From Candidatus Muiribacteriota bacterium (GTDB taxonomy: Bacteria > Muiribacteriota > DAOVTB01): DNA of 33,923 nt. The position numbers and the translations under genes were made by a program. The notes below the pieces were generated by a model. It had not been told where the DNA came from. It did not search any database and saw only the letters and a program-made list of their open reading frames with translations. This document shows positions 9,937-18,802 of the stretch, piece by piece. Each line of letters opens with the position of its first letter. Position 1 is the stretch's first letter. Where the stretch lies: NCBI GenBank assembly GCA_030633305.1, contig DAOVTB010000021.1, positions 1-33,923 on the forward strand, in the 5' to 3' direction.

Positions 9937-10016
9937 AAAACCTCCGCATTAAATATTTTATATCTTTATACTATTATAATGGAAATAAGAAATATGACAA
10001 TGGTATGAAATATATA

Positions 10017-12215
10017 TTATTCTGACCATCTCAAAATTGAGAGAAGATTTGAATATTGATCTGTCCAAATTTTAAAGTTATCACTGGGTTTTAGACTTCG
10101 CCATTCGTCGATTTCGCTAAGCGAACCAATAAAAATTTCATCTTGTGACATGACAGCATAATTTGCAGCAACTCTGTACTCCTTGTTATCTTCTTCGTTA
10201 AGAGCAACTTCAAAGCGACAGATGAATTTCAAATTAACTTTTTCTGATAATGCAGCAAGAAGAGGCTCAATGTTAAGAAATCGATTTGATATATGGAAAA
10301 TTATAATTCCGCCAGGCTTCAGCTTTTTTTTGTACAATTCAATAGCCTCAAGTGTTATAAGATGAGATGGAATAGAGTCAGAACTGAATGCGTCGAGGAT
10401 TATAATATCAAAGTAGTGATTTTTCTCTTTTTTAATACATAATCTTCCATCTCCTTGTATAAGTTTGATATTTGCGTTAGATTTTTTTACAAAAGAGAAA
10501 AAATCAGGATTTAATGCGATATCGATTACGTCAGGGTCAATTTCATAAAACTTCCATTGTTCACCTTTATTTCCATAATATGCCATAGCACCAACACCTA
10601 AACCAATAACCCCAACATCAAAAATTTTCTTCTGATTTCTGATTAGACTGAAGATATCACCAAGAGGTCCTTTGGGGTGATAGTAGATTCCTGGAACTGA
10701 ATTGTTGGATATTTGTTGATCCTGTACTCCATGCCATGTATTACCATGAATAAAAATATGGTAATTGTTTTTAGCTTTTTCAATTCTTTTCACACTAAAA
10801 AAATTTCGTGATCTATAGATAACCTGTCCATCATTTTCGGAGATCCAGAGAGGAAGGACAATAAATAAAGTTCCAACGCATAATGCGAATCTTAATGGAT
10901 AGTCTTTTGCAGCAAAACAGGCTACTGTTGGAATCCCAAAAAGGAGCATGAATATGACTGTTTTATCATTTATTCCTGTGTGCAGAATTAATTTGATTAT
11001 AAATATTCCAGCTATAAGCATTAATGCTGGAAGTACGATATCTAATAATCGATTTTTATAATTTTTCTCATGGCTGTTTCTAAAAATCAGTGCAATAATA
11101 ATTAGAATAGGATATTCCGCTACAGAATTAAAAATTGCTATAGCCAGGACAGAATTGAACAATCCTCCCAGAACACCACCAACTGAAATTGAAAGATAAT
11201 AATCTGTGAGGAATTTTGAATCCGGTCTCAGGCTATACAGTTTATTATGACATAGAAGTGCTAAAAGGAAGAAAAGTGAAAGATGAACAGGAATTAGAAT
11301 CCAGTTCATCTGCTTTAATTCGGTAAAATTAAAAAGTACAACCGGAAGGACAATATAAGGCAGGAATTTAGTAATCCACAGCATTTTAGATGAATATTTA
11401 CCTGAAAAACTGATTATGTATGTGAGAAGATACAAAGCAAGTGGCAAGATCCATAGCAATGGTACTGGAGTAAAATCAGTTGTAATATGTGCAGTTACTC
11501 CAAGCATCAGACTTGATGGAATAAATGCCATTGTGATTATCTTTAATTTAGAATGTAAATTAAGGTTTTTTTCAATGTCACAAGGAGCAGTTGTGTTCTG
11601 AACTATGACATTTCCTTTTTTTTTCCAAAATTTGAAAATAATATAAAAAAAAAGCAGGATATAAAGCAGAAATATAAATGACCATAAGAGATTCTGATTT
11701 TTGAGGGTAAACACAGGTTCAATAATGATTGGATATATGATCAGTGCTAAAAAAGATCCAGCATTACTTGCAGAATAAAGAATATAAGGATTTGCTGAAG
11801 CGTTTTCCGATAACTCTGCAAAGATTTTCTGGATAAGCGGAGCATTGCACGAAACTGCGAATACAGGTATTCCAGCAACCATAAAAAGTTGAAAAAGAAG
11901 CCTTAGATTCTGGAAATTGCTGGTATTTTCTGGAATAAAATTATTGATAGCAAGGGGAAGTACAATTATTGGGATTAAAAGGATGAAAATATGTATGATA
12001 AGAGATTTTTTTAATCCAGTAATCCTTGTTATTTTGTGAACATAATAATATCCGGCAAGGAGTACAAGTTGGAAAAAAAACATGCAAGTATTCCATACCG
12101 CTGAAGTTCCACCCCAGTATGGTAAAACCATTTTTCCGATCATCGGTTGAATTAGAAAAAGCAGAAAAGAACCCAGGAATATACAGATCCCGAATGTTAA
12201 AGTTTTAGATTGCAT
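10017..12215 (-). CDS. Fused multi-TM / spermidine synthase-like methyltransferase-fold protein
   Basis: About 10 or more hydrophobic segments, then GVIGLGVGAMAYYGNKGEQWKFYEIDPDVIDIA, IKLIQGDGRL, DIIILDAFSSDSIPSHLITLEAIELYKKKLKPGGIIIFHISNR. Confidence 0.85.
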   Translation of the reverse strand: MQSKTLTFGICIFLGSFLLFLIQPMIGKMVLPYWGGTSAVWNTCMFFFQLVLLAGYYYVHKITRITGLKKSLIIHIFILLIPIIVLPLAINNFIPENTSNFQNLRLLFQLFMVAGIPVFAVSCNAPLIQKIFAELSENASANPYILYSASNAGSFLALIIYPIIIEPVFTLKNQNLLWSFIFLLYILLFFYIIFKFWKKKGNVIVQNTTAPCDIEKNLNLHSKLKIITMAFIPSSLMLGVTAHITTDFTPVPLLWILPLALYLLTYIISFSGKYSSKMLWITKFLPYIVLPVVLFNFTELKQMNWILIPVHLSLFFLLALLCHNKLYSLRPDSKFLTDYYLSISVGGVLGGLFNSVLAIAIFNSVAEYPILIIIALIFRNSHEKNYKNRLLDIVLPALMLIAGIFIIKLILHTGINDKTVIFMLLFGIPTVACFAAKDYPLRFALCVGTLFIVLPLWISENDGQVIYRSRNFFSVKRIEKAKNNYHIFIHGNTWHGVQDQQISNNSVPGIYYHPKGPLGDIFSLIRNQKKIFDVGVIGLGVGAMAYYGNKGEQWKFYEIDPDVIDIALNPDFFSFVKKSNANIKLIQGDGRLCIKKEKNHYFDIIILDAFSSDSIPSHLITLEAIELYKKKLKPGGIIIFHISNRFLNIEPLLAALSEKVNLKFICRFEVALNEEDNKEYRVAANYAVMSQDEIFIGSLSEIDEWRSLKPSDNFKIWTDQYSNLLSILRWSE

Positions 12216-12224
12216 AGCGAAATT

Positions 12225-12312
12225 TTACCACGAAGGACACGAAGAAACACGAAGAAAAAATAATAAGAATACAAAAATTAGCCACAGATAGACACAGATT
12301 AAACATGGATAA
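12225..12312. repeat. Low-complexity intergenic repeat motifs: (ACGAAGRAAC)n-like block and CCACAGATAGACACAGATT block
   Basis: ccACGAAGGACACGAAGAAACACGAAGAAA (three ~10-nt units), then tagccacagatagacacagattaaacatggataag. The second block matches the reverse complement of 32470-32500. Confidence 0.7.
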
Positions 12313-12469
12313 GAGAACTGTTGGTAATCTAAGGATTATATATATTTTGCTTTTTATAACTCAAATCGGTAATCAGTATTTGTTATTTTCTTGTTATTGT
12401 ATTGGGATACAGTCTGCAAGTGATACCAAGCTATATTATTATTTGATCATTTGTTGTTAAGGTTTTTTT

Positions 12470-12506
12470 TAAGAACAGCCTGAAAGGCCTGTTCTAAGTT
12501 TTTTTC
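12470..12506 (+). terminator. Intrinsic-terminator-like hairpin plus T tract
   Basis: AGAACAGCC-TGAAA-GGCCTGTTCT stem (one bulge) followed by AAGTTTTTTT on the + strand. Confidence 0.6.
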
Positions 12507-12519
12507 TACTTTAACTGTT

Positions 12520-12640
12520 CTGCGTTTTGAATGAGATGAAGGTTGGATTTTTCAAGACAATTTATGCTGAGGTGTTGTACCCTACTCCGCAAGCATAAAT
12601 TGGTGCAGAAAAATTCAAGATTCGCTCATTCAGGACGCAG
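12520..12640 (-). repeat. Palindromic 3'-end element, copy R1 (121 bp)
   Basis: ctgcgttttgaatgagatgaaggttggatttttc...gaaaaattcaagattcgctcattcaggacgcag, inner stem AATTTATGCT/AGCATAAATT. By hand about 95% identical (6 differences in 121) to the reverse complement of 26865-26985. Confidence 0.9.
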
Positions 12641-12641
12641 G

Positions 12642-13937
12642 TTAGGGGATTCCTTCGAATTCGACCGAGTTATTGGACTGCACATAAATACCATACTTAT
12701 CCATAATGTTTTTAACAGTCAGTGTATAAATCTGAGATGATGTTTGAGGATCAACTGAGATAAGAACTTTTGCTTCTGTGCTCATTTCAAGTGTTGCACC
12801 GGTTATTTTCAGGAATGGATTCAAAAAGTAGTTATTTATGTTTTGTGCAGTTTCAATTTTTAAAGGTTCTGAAAACAATAATTCAATTGAAGTCGAGTTT
12901 ACCGGATTTGCACTTATTAAATCGGGAGGATCAATACCATCAAATGAAATCAGAATTGTATCAATTACATTTCCGGCAAGATCTGTTAAATCCTCAATAG
13001 TCAATGTATAAACTTTAGCTTCGATCTGATTTGAAGTAGTTAAAGTTATCGTCCGTTGGTCTTCTTCAAGATGGAGACTTTTAATAATAAGGCCACCATC
13101 AACAGAAAAACTATTGGCATTTTCAGCTGTAGCCTGTGTTATTTTTTCGCTTAAATATACTTTAATGATATTATTATCTGTTGATTGGACGTATGTTACA
13201 GTGGGTTTTACCAGCTCTGATCGTGGTGCAGTTGTAAATGAAAAAGAATAATCTGCTTTTAAAGGATTTTCTACAAGATCCTTTGCGGCAGTACTTATTG
13301 TAACAGTGTATACAGTATTATTGTCTAATTCAATACTAGGATCAAATGTAAGTTTGAGATCATCCCAGTTGAAGACTCCCTGAACTGATGGAGAAATTGA
13401 AAATGCGTTATATACGGATGTTCTATCCATATCTTCTGAGAAAGTAATCTCAACATTATCTTTGACATTGATGCTAATTGCATCTTTAGCAGGATAGACC
13501 AGACTTACAGCCGGATTTTCAAATGGTGTTGAAAATGTGAAGAAATGACTTTTTCCAATCCTGTTTCCATAGGTATCATAAGCTGTATCATTTATTGTTA
13601 CCGTATATTTTTGATCCCATTTAAATCTTGGCTCTGGATCAAATTTTAAAACAGTTCTTTCAGGCCAGGAAAATTCTCCAGCAACAGCAGGATCTATTGT
13701 GAAAGCCTGTTCTGTTTTACTTTTATGCATTGGACGATAAAAGCGGATGTACAGGTTTGATCCAGCAACAATTCCACCTTCACCGCTATCGGGAGTCGTG
13801 GATTTGACTTCGTTGGGATAGGAAAGAAAGATATCATCTTCAACAGTAGAGTTATCATCAAATAAAGGATTGACACATCCGGTAAAGATAAGAATTATAA
13901 ATGAAAAAAGAGACAGGAATAGTAGAGTACGTCTCAT
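12642..13937 (-). CDS. Lipoprotein with repeated Ig-like (Big_5/SbsA-like) domains
   Basis: The track ORF starts at 14036, but ATG at 13937 (MRRTLLFLSLFSFIILIFTGC) has a GAGGAAAA ribosome-binding site and a lipobox FTGC. Repeats like 'YPAKDAISINVKDNVEITFSEDMDRTSVYNAFSISP...NNTVYTVTISTAAKDLVENPL'. Confidence 0.85.
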   Translation of the reverse strand: MRRTLLFLSLFSFIILIFTGCVNPLFDDNSTVEDDIFLSYPNEVKSTTPDSGEGGIVAGSNLYIRFYRPMHKSKTEQAFTIDPAVAGEFSWPERTVLKFDPEPRFKWDQKYTVTINDTAYDTYGNRIGKSHFFTFSTPFENPAVSLVYPAKDAISINVKDNVEITFSEDMDRTSVYNAFSISPSVQGVFNWDDLKLTFDPSIELDNNTVYTVTISTAAKDLVENPLKADYSFSFTTAPRSELVKPTVTYVQSTDNNIIKVYLSEKITQATAENANSFSVDGGLIIKSLHLEEDQRTITLTTSNQIEAKVYTLTIEDLTDLAGNVIDTILISFDGIDPPDLISANPVNSTSIELLFSEPLKIETAQNINNYFLNPFLKITGATLEMSTEAKVLISVDPQTSSQIYTLTVKNIMDKYGIYVQSNNSVEFEGIP

Positions 13938-14089
13938 AAGTGTTTTCCTCGTTAATATTATTTCTAAATTACTATCGGTCAACTTTTGAATTACTTTATG
14001 TTTCATTTCATAATTATTGACTTGTATTATCAGCAACAGTTATTGTATAATGTGATAGATTGAAATATATTTTATAGAGGTGAATTATC

Positions 14090-14542
14090 GTGGAATTGGA
14101 TTACAAGATTGTCAAAAAAGCTGAAAAAGATATTAGACTTATTCTTTTTGGTGATATTGGTATGGATCTGAAAGCTCTTAAGAATCTAAAAACAGTCCTT
14201 GATGATTTGACGATGGTTCCTGGAACAAAATTGATTATTGATTTTAAAAATGTAAAATTTATTTCCAGTAATGGAATCAGCATGATTATCAGGGCTTTTA
14301 AAAGAATTGAACAATCTAATGGGATATTTGAAATTTATAATATGAGTTCCGCAATTTTCTCGACATTTGAATTACTTGGTCTAACAGAAATGGTAACAAT
14401 AAAATATGAGAGTTCAGAGAAAAGTGAAGAGATATATAACGAAACTCTTGAGAATGACCAGGCCAAGAAAAAATGTCCTTACTGCATGAAAATAATTGAA
14501 AGCAGGGCGATCAGATGCCCTTACTGCTATAAGGTTATTTAA
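14090..14542 (+). CDS. STAS-domain protein (anti-sigma antagonist-like) with C-terminal zinc ribbon
   Basis: GTG start with upstream AGAGGTGA. STAS-like LIIDFKNVKFISSNGISMIIRAFKR, C-terminal CPYCMKIIESRAIRCPYC. Confidence 0.85.
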   Translation: MELDYKIVKKAEKDIRLILFGDIGMDLKALKNLKTVLDDLTMVPGTKLIIDFKNVKFISSNGISMIIRAFKRIEQSNGIFEIYNMSSAIFSTFELLGLTEMVTIKYESSEKSEEIYNETLENDQAKKKCPYCMKIIESRAIRCPYCYKVI

Positions 14543-14666
14543 TATCAATTTATTCAAAAACCTATTTTAAATTTCTATTCATACAAGTTATTATATAGAA
14601 TAATTTTTATGAATTTATTTTGTCTGTTCTAAGATGTTTTTTCTTATCTTTTTCAATAAAACTGTC

Positions 14667-14785
14667 CTGCGTTCTGAATGAGTTGAAGGTTGGATTTTTC
14701 AAATCTGGTCAATTCGAGATGTGCTTTTGTACATTGAGGATTGAACTGATTTTAAAGGTTCAAGATTCTCTCATTCTGGACGCAG
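14667..14785 (-). repeat. Palindromic 3'-end element, copy R3 (119 bp)
   Basis: ctgcgttctgaatgagttgaaggttggatttttc...ggttcaagattctctcattctggacgcag. Outer arms conserved with R1/R2, inner part diverged. Confidence 0.85.
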
Positions 14786-14786
14786 G

Positions 14787-16130
14787 TTAGTTTAAACTGA
14801 AATTTATTGTTTGGATTACCCATGCATTGACCGCTTTTCCGTTCTTCAGCGGTGGATTAAATTTCCATTTCCGAATGTTTTGAAGGACATAAGCTGAAAA
14901 TTTCTGACCGATTGTCTGCTCGATGACCTGGACATTATTGATTTTTCCAGCAGCCCTGATGAATAATTTTACGACTATTTTTCCGCTGATTCCCTTTTTT
15001 TCAGCCCATTCAGGATATCTTAATTTTGCACTTGCAATGAGCTCAGGTGCTTTATCAAGACCATCGGTGTAAGGACCCGTAGTAAGAGATTTTTTTATAA
15101 TAGGTGAAAAATCAACGACATAGTCACTGTTTAATTTAACTTTTTCATTATCATCATTGCTGTTTTCAGAATCAATAAGTGGTGTAAACTTCTTTCTGTA
15201 TTTATTGTGATTATCAATAATTATTTTTTTTGTTTTTTTAGAAGTATCATCAAGTACAGTTATGTTTCCAGCTTTTTTGATTCTGTCATCCTGGATGATT
15301 AAATTATCTTTTTTTATGGCTTTACTGGAATGGTCATCAATAGCAAGTAGATTAAACTTTTTTAATGTAGATTTTTGAACAACTTTTTTATCATCAATAT
15401 TCAGAATTTTTACAGAATTGATACGGCTCAATTTTTTATTTGCTAGTGAAAAGTGTTTTTTTGCAGTTTTTTTATTGTCATCAAAGGCATCTACGAGTAG
15501 CCGTTTAGTGAAATCCATTTTTCTGTGAATCCTGGGTTTCATATTTTCTTTTTTTGCTACTGCAATATTTCTATGTTTAATTATTTTTTTCTTGTTGAAA
15601 GAAGATGTACTTGCAACAAGTATCTTTTTTTTCTTATAGTTTTTTATATTTTTCTTTACATATTTTTTTGTATGTTTTACAGGATTCAGTTTTTTTCTAA
15701 CAGTTTTTTTCTTCTTTTTAATGGGTTTTTTCTTACTTTTTTTTGTTTTATTGCGCTTTTTGATATTTCGTTTTTTCTTTCTGATAACTTTTTTACGAGT
15801 CTTTTTCTTTTTTTTGACTGCTTTTTTTGGCGGTATTTTTATTTTTTTCTCAGTCTTTTTTTCTTTTTTTAACAATTTGACATTCATGTAAGTATAAGTT
15901 TTATCAGGTGTTTTTGTTTTATTGTAAAGCATGAAGCCCAATGCAAGAAAAATAAGGATATGTATTATGAAGGAGACAACGATCTCCTTTTTGATTTTTA
16001 ATACTGCTTCGCCAATATCAAAAAAAAGTTCTATGAGGAAAGCAGATATCACAGCAATAAATTGCTGGATTTTGAAGCTTAATTTCTTCATTCCTTCCAA
16101 AAAGTAGAACTTTAATTTTTTTTTATTCAT
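14787..16130 (-). CDS. tonB: TonB-family energy transducer with extremely Lys/Arg-rich linker
   Basis: N-terminal TM segment (VSFIIHILIFLALGFMLY). C-terminal TonB domain: LRYPEWAEKKGISGKIVVKLFIRAAGKINNVQVIEQTIGQKFSAYVLQNIRKWKFNPPLKNGKAVNAWVIQTINFSL. Confidence 0.88.
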   Translation of the reverse strand: MNKKKLKFYFLEGMKKLSFKIQQFIAVISAFLIELFFDIGEAVLKIKKEIVVSFIIHILIFLALGFMLYNKTKTPDKTYTYMNVKLLKKEKKTEKKIKIPPKKAVKKKKKTRKKVIRKKKRNIKKRNKTKKSKKKPIKKKKKTVRKKLNPVKHTKKYVKKNIKNYKKKKILVASTSSFNKKKIIKHRNIAVAKKENMKPRIHRKMDFTKRLLVDAFDDNKKTAKKHFSLANKKLSRINSVKILNIDDKKVVQKSTLKKFNLLAIDDHSSKAIKKDNLIIQDDRIKKAGNITVLDDTSKKTKKIIIDNHNKYRKKFTPLIDSENSNDDNEKVKLNSDYVVDFSPIIKKSLTTGPYTDGLDKAPELIASAKLRYPEWAEKKGISGKIVVKLFIRAAGKINNVQVIEQTIGQKFSAYVLQNIRKWKFNPPLKNGKAVNAWVIQTINFSLN

Positions 16131-16525
16131 GCTTTTTTACTTACAGTTGCAATTGTAAAATCTGATATTCCAAATTTTTTAACTAGATCTATTATTTCAA
16201 TAACAGTGCCATGACTGGAATTTGAGTCAGCTTCGATGATTACAGGTAGTTTTTTTGAAGCTTTCAGTTTTTCTGTTATCTGTTCAATCTTGACTTCAAT
16301 ACCAGCAAAATAAAGTTTATTACTTTTATCAATTGCAATACTTATCGTACCTGTTGCAGGTTGATCAACCCCGTTTTCTGCTTTGGGCAGGTTAAGTGTA
16401 ATTGACTGGTTCAATTTAATGAACGAAGTAGATACCATGAAAAAGATTAATAGCAGGAATACTACGTCTATCAGAGGAGTAAGATCAAGTTTTAATAATT
16501 TAAGTTTCCTACGCTGCAGCTTCAT
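16127..16525 (-). CDS. exbD: ExbD/TolR biopolymer transport protein
   Basis: LTPLIDVVFLLLIFFMVSTSFIKLNQSITLNLPKAEN is diagnostic of ExbD/TolR. Overlaps neighbours on both sides. Confidence 0.93.
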   Translation of the reverse strand: MKLQRRKLKLLKLDLTPLIDVVFLLLIFFMVSTSFIKLNQSITLNLPKAENGVDQPATGTISIAIDKSNKLYFAGIEVKIEQITEKLKASKKLPVIIEADSNSSHGTVIEIIDLVKKFGISDFTIATVSKKA

Positions 16526-17138
16526 TTGAATTGAGCCTTTCTTTGACTTGGTTTATATATATTCTACAGTTTTTTTCAATTGCTACTACGATTTCATCGA
16601 TCTTTGAATTGAGATAATTAAAGAAAACCAAAGCTGGGATTGCAACAAAAAGTCCTGCTGCTGTCGTTACAAGAGCCTGTGAAATACCATCAGCAAGTAA
16701 TTCTGGATTACCAACACCGCCAGTAGCTATTTTTCCGAAAGAACCGATCATACCAGTAACTGTTCCGAGAAGTCCTAGAAGTGGTGCAACACTGGATATA
16801 GTTGAAAGTGTACTCATGTTTTTTTCTAGCGGAGTCATCTGTAGCTGTGCTACTTCGGAAACTCTTTTTTCAAGCTCTGGTTTTTCAAGGTCTCTGTTTG
16901 TAATTGTTTCTCTTAAAATTGGGGAAAGAATATTACTGTGTTTTCTTTCGCATAAGGAAATAGCAATATCAGTTCGTTCTGATTTTAATGCTTCTATAGC
17001 TTGAGCTGAAAAATCATTAATTTCATTACGGATAGTTCTGAAATTTCTGTAACGTTCGATTATAATTGCCCCTGCATAAAATGAAGCAAAGACGATTGGA
17101 AACATAAGTATCCCGCCATCAACAAGTAGTTTAAACAT
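16509..17138 (-). CDS. exbB: ExbB/TolQ/MotA proton channel protein
   Basis: LSTISSVAPLLGLLGTVTGMIGSFGKIATGGVGNPELLADGISQALVTTAAGLFVAIPALVFFNYL. Confidence 0.93.
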   Translation of the reverse strand: MFKLLVDGGILMFPIVFASFYAGAIIIERYRNFRTIRNEINDFSAQAIEALKSERTDIAISLCERKHSNILSPILRETITNRDLEKPELEKRVSEVAQLQMTPLEKNMSTLSTISSVAPLLGLLGTVTGMIGSFGKIATGGVGNPELLADGISQALVTTAAGLFVAIPALVFFNYLNSKIDEIVVAIEKNCRIYINQVKERLNSNEAAA

Positions 17139-17158
17139 AAATTATATCCTCCAGTAGA

Positions 17159-18802
17159 TTAAAAACTAAAATCAACACCTGCATAATAGACCCGCCCTTC
17201 GCCAGGATGATCATATCGTATGCTGTATTGTTTATTAAAAATATTTTCTATACCAATATATGGTTTTGTTGAGTTATTTATATTGAATTGCATTTCAGAA
17301 TTTACAAGAATTATGCTTGGTACAAGCTTTGTGTTAGATATATCACTGTAATATTCTCCAATAAGTTTTTCGTCCATTTTAAGAGTTATCATGGGTGAAA
17401 GATCATATTCCATATCAATATCTAACTGGTTTTTTGGCACATTTGGAAGGTCGCGGTCCTTGTAATCTGTTAATAACAGGTTGTATTTGAATTCACATCT
17501 GAAAGCTGATGAAAATTTAAATTTAGCCCCTGTATTTAATCCATAAAAGGTTGTTTTTCCATTAGTATAAGATAGATTGAATCTATCACTTGTGTATGTG
17601 TCATCAAAATAGTGATAATTGGTAAAATCTTTCTTGTAAACCTTCATATAGGCTTTATAACCAGGATCGAATTGATAATCCAGACCAAACATTGCAAATA
17701 GATAATCTTCCTTTTTGTATCCTAGATTTGACTGAATTGGAACATAAGTTCTGTCTAGATAAAGTTCTTTGAAATTTCTACCTTCATAACCTTTACCATA
17801 ATGTAGATCGAGTCTGAGGCGGTCAGTAAAGATATATTTAAAATCAATTTTTGGTAGGATAAAGCTTGAAAGATCAGTTTCATATAGAAAATCAAGCTGG
17901 AGAATTAGAAAAGAATTTTCTCCCATATTGATATCCCTTTTTACATAAAGTCTGTTAATTGTCGTATCCAATGAATCAAGCCTGTTGGATGTAACCTGAT
18001 TGTTTCTGTTTAATCTGTCATGTTTCATGGAATATCCAAATGACAGCATTGAGTTTTGCATAAGGTATTTGTTGTATTGTAGTTTAAGGTCAAAGCAACT
18101 GTTGTTGTATTCCCAGTTATCGTTCATATTGGTTTCAAATATCTTTCGATCATATCCAGTGTAGTTTGAAGAGATTTCAAATGAGTTGTATGAAGAAAGT
18201 TTTTTAATATATTCACCACCAATTGAGTAATTCCGGTCGTCATTTTTTGCAGTTGTTGTTGGACTGTTGATTGGACCAGGTAGTCTGTTTATTGTACGTA
18301 GGAATTCAAAAGTTCCTGTTAATTCACTTTGATCATCCAGCATATTTCCAACTTCAAATCCAAAACTTGATTTGGTGAAATTATCATTAACGCGAAATCC
18401 GTTTCCGTTTTCCCGTTTTCCAAAGAGAACATAATGTAGTTGGTCAGAGTATTTTGAATTAAAAGTATCTTTCAATTCAAGTAAATATCGGCCATGAGTG
18501 GCCCCTAATATTTTTAAATATGAATTCCGGATCTTTCCGATGTTGTTAATATCTTCAGTTCCCTTATCAATACCATCATCAAGTTCAGGCAATTTAAATG
18601 AATTTTTCTTAACTGCAAGGAAATCTTTCTGAGTATGGTTAAGATCAAGTAGCTTTAATCTTTTTTTACCAATCGGAATAATATTCTTATCACTTCCATC
18701 AACGCTGATTTCTTTGAAATTGTATATATCATTACATCTTACTAGATTTGATGTTAGTAAGAGTAATGAAACAGATAGCAGTATTAGTAATAATTTTTTC
18801 AT
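17159..18802 (-). CDS. Outer-membrane beta-barrel protein resembling a TonB-dependent receptor barrel, no recognisable plug domain
   Basis: Signal peptide. Alternating amphipathic strands over ~400 aa. C-terminus TKPYIGIENIFNKQYSIRYDHPGEGRVYYAGVDFSF with terminal aromatic typical of OMPs and TonB-dependent receptors. Start codon abuts the preceding gene's stop. Confidence 0.75.
   Translation of the reverse strand: MKKLLLILLSVSLLLLTSNLVRCNDIYNFKEISVDGSDKNIIPIGKKRLKLLDLNHTQKDFLAVKKNSFKLPELDDGIDKGTEDINNIGKIRNSYLKILGATHGRYLLELKDTFNSKYSDQLHYVLFGKRENGNGFRVNDNFTKSSFGFEVGNMLDDQSELTGTFEFLRTINRLPGPINSPTTTAKNDDRNYSIGGEYIKKLSSYNSFEISSNYTGYDRKIFETNMNDNWEYNNSCFDLKLQYNKYLMQNSMLSFGYSMKHDRLNRNNQVTSNRLDSLDTTINRLYVKRDINMGENSFLILQLDFLYETDLSSFILPKIDFKYIFTDRLRLDLHYGKGYEGRNFKELYLDRTYVPIQSNLGYKKEDYLFAMFGLDYQFDPGYKAYMKVYKKDFTNYHYFDDTYTSDRFNLSYTNGKTTFYGLNTGAKFKFSSAFRCEFKYNLLLTDYKDRDLPNVPKNQLDIDMEYDLSPMITLKMDEKLIGEYYSDISNTKLVPSIILVNSEMQFNINNSTKPYIGIENIFNKQYSIRYDHPGEGRVYYAGVDFSF

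Noticed and set aside
12400-12425. ACAGTCTGC string shared by 12400 and 32410 intergenic regions
   Set aside because: Only a 9-nt match with weak flanking similarity, not distinguishable from chance by eye.
12543-12740. 65-aa ORF MDFSRQFMLRCCTLLRKHKLVQKNSRFAH... on + strand
   Set aside because: It is read through hairpin copy R1. The near-identical peptide at 26750-26962 exists only because R2 is a 95% identical copy in inverse orientation. No RBS and no independent coding signal.
15525-15872. 115-aa Phe-rich + strand ORF
   Set aside because: Antisense of the poly-Lys TonB linker (AAA/AAG codons read as TTT/CTT).
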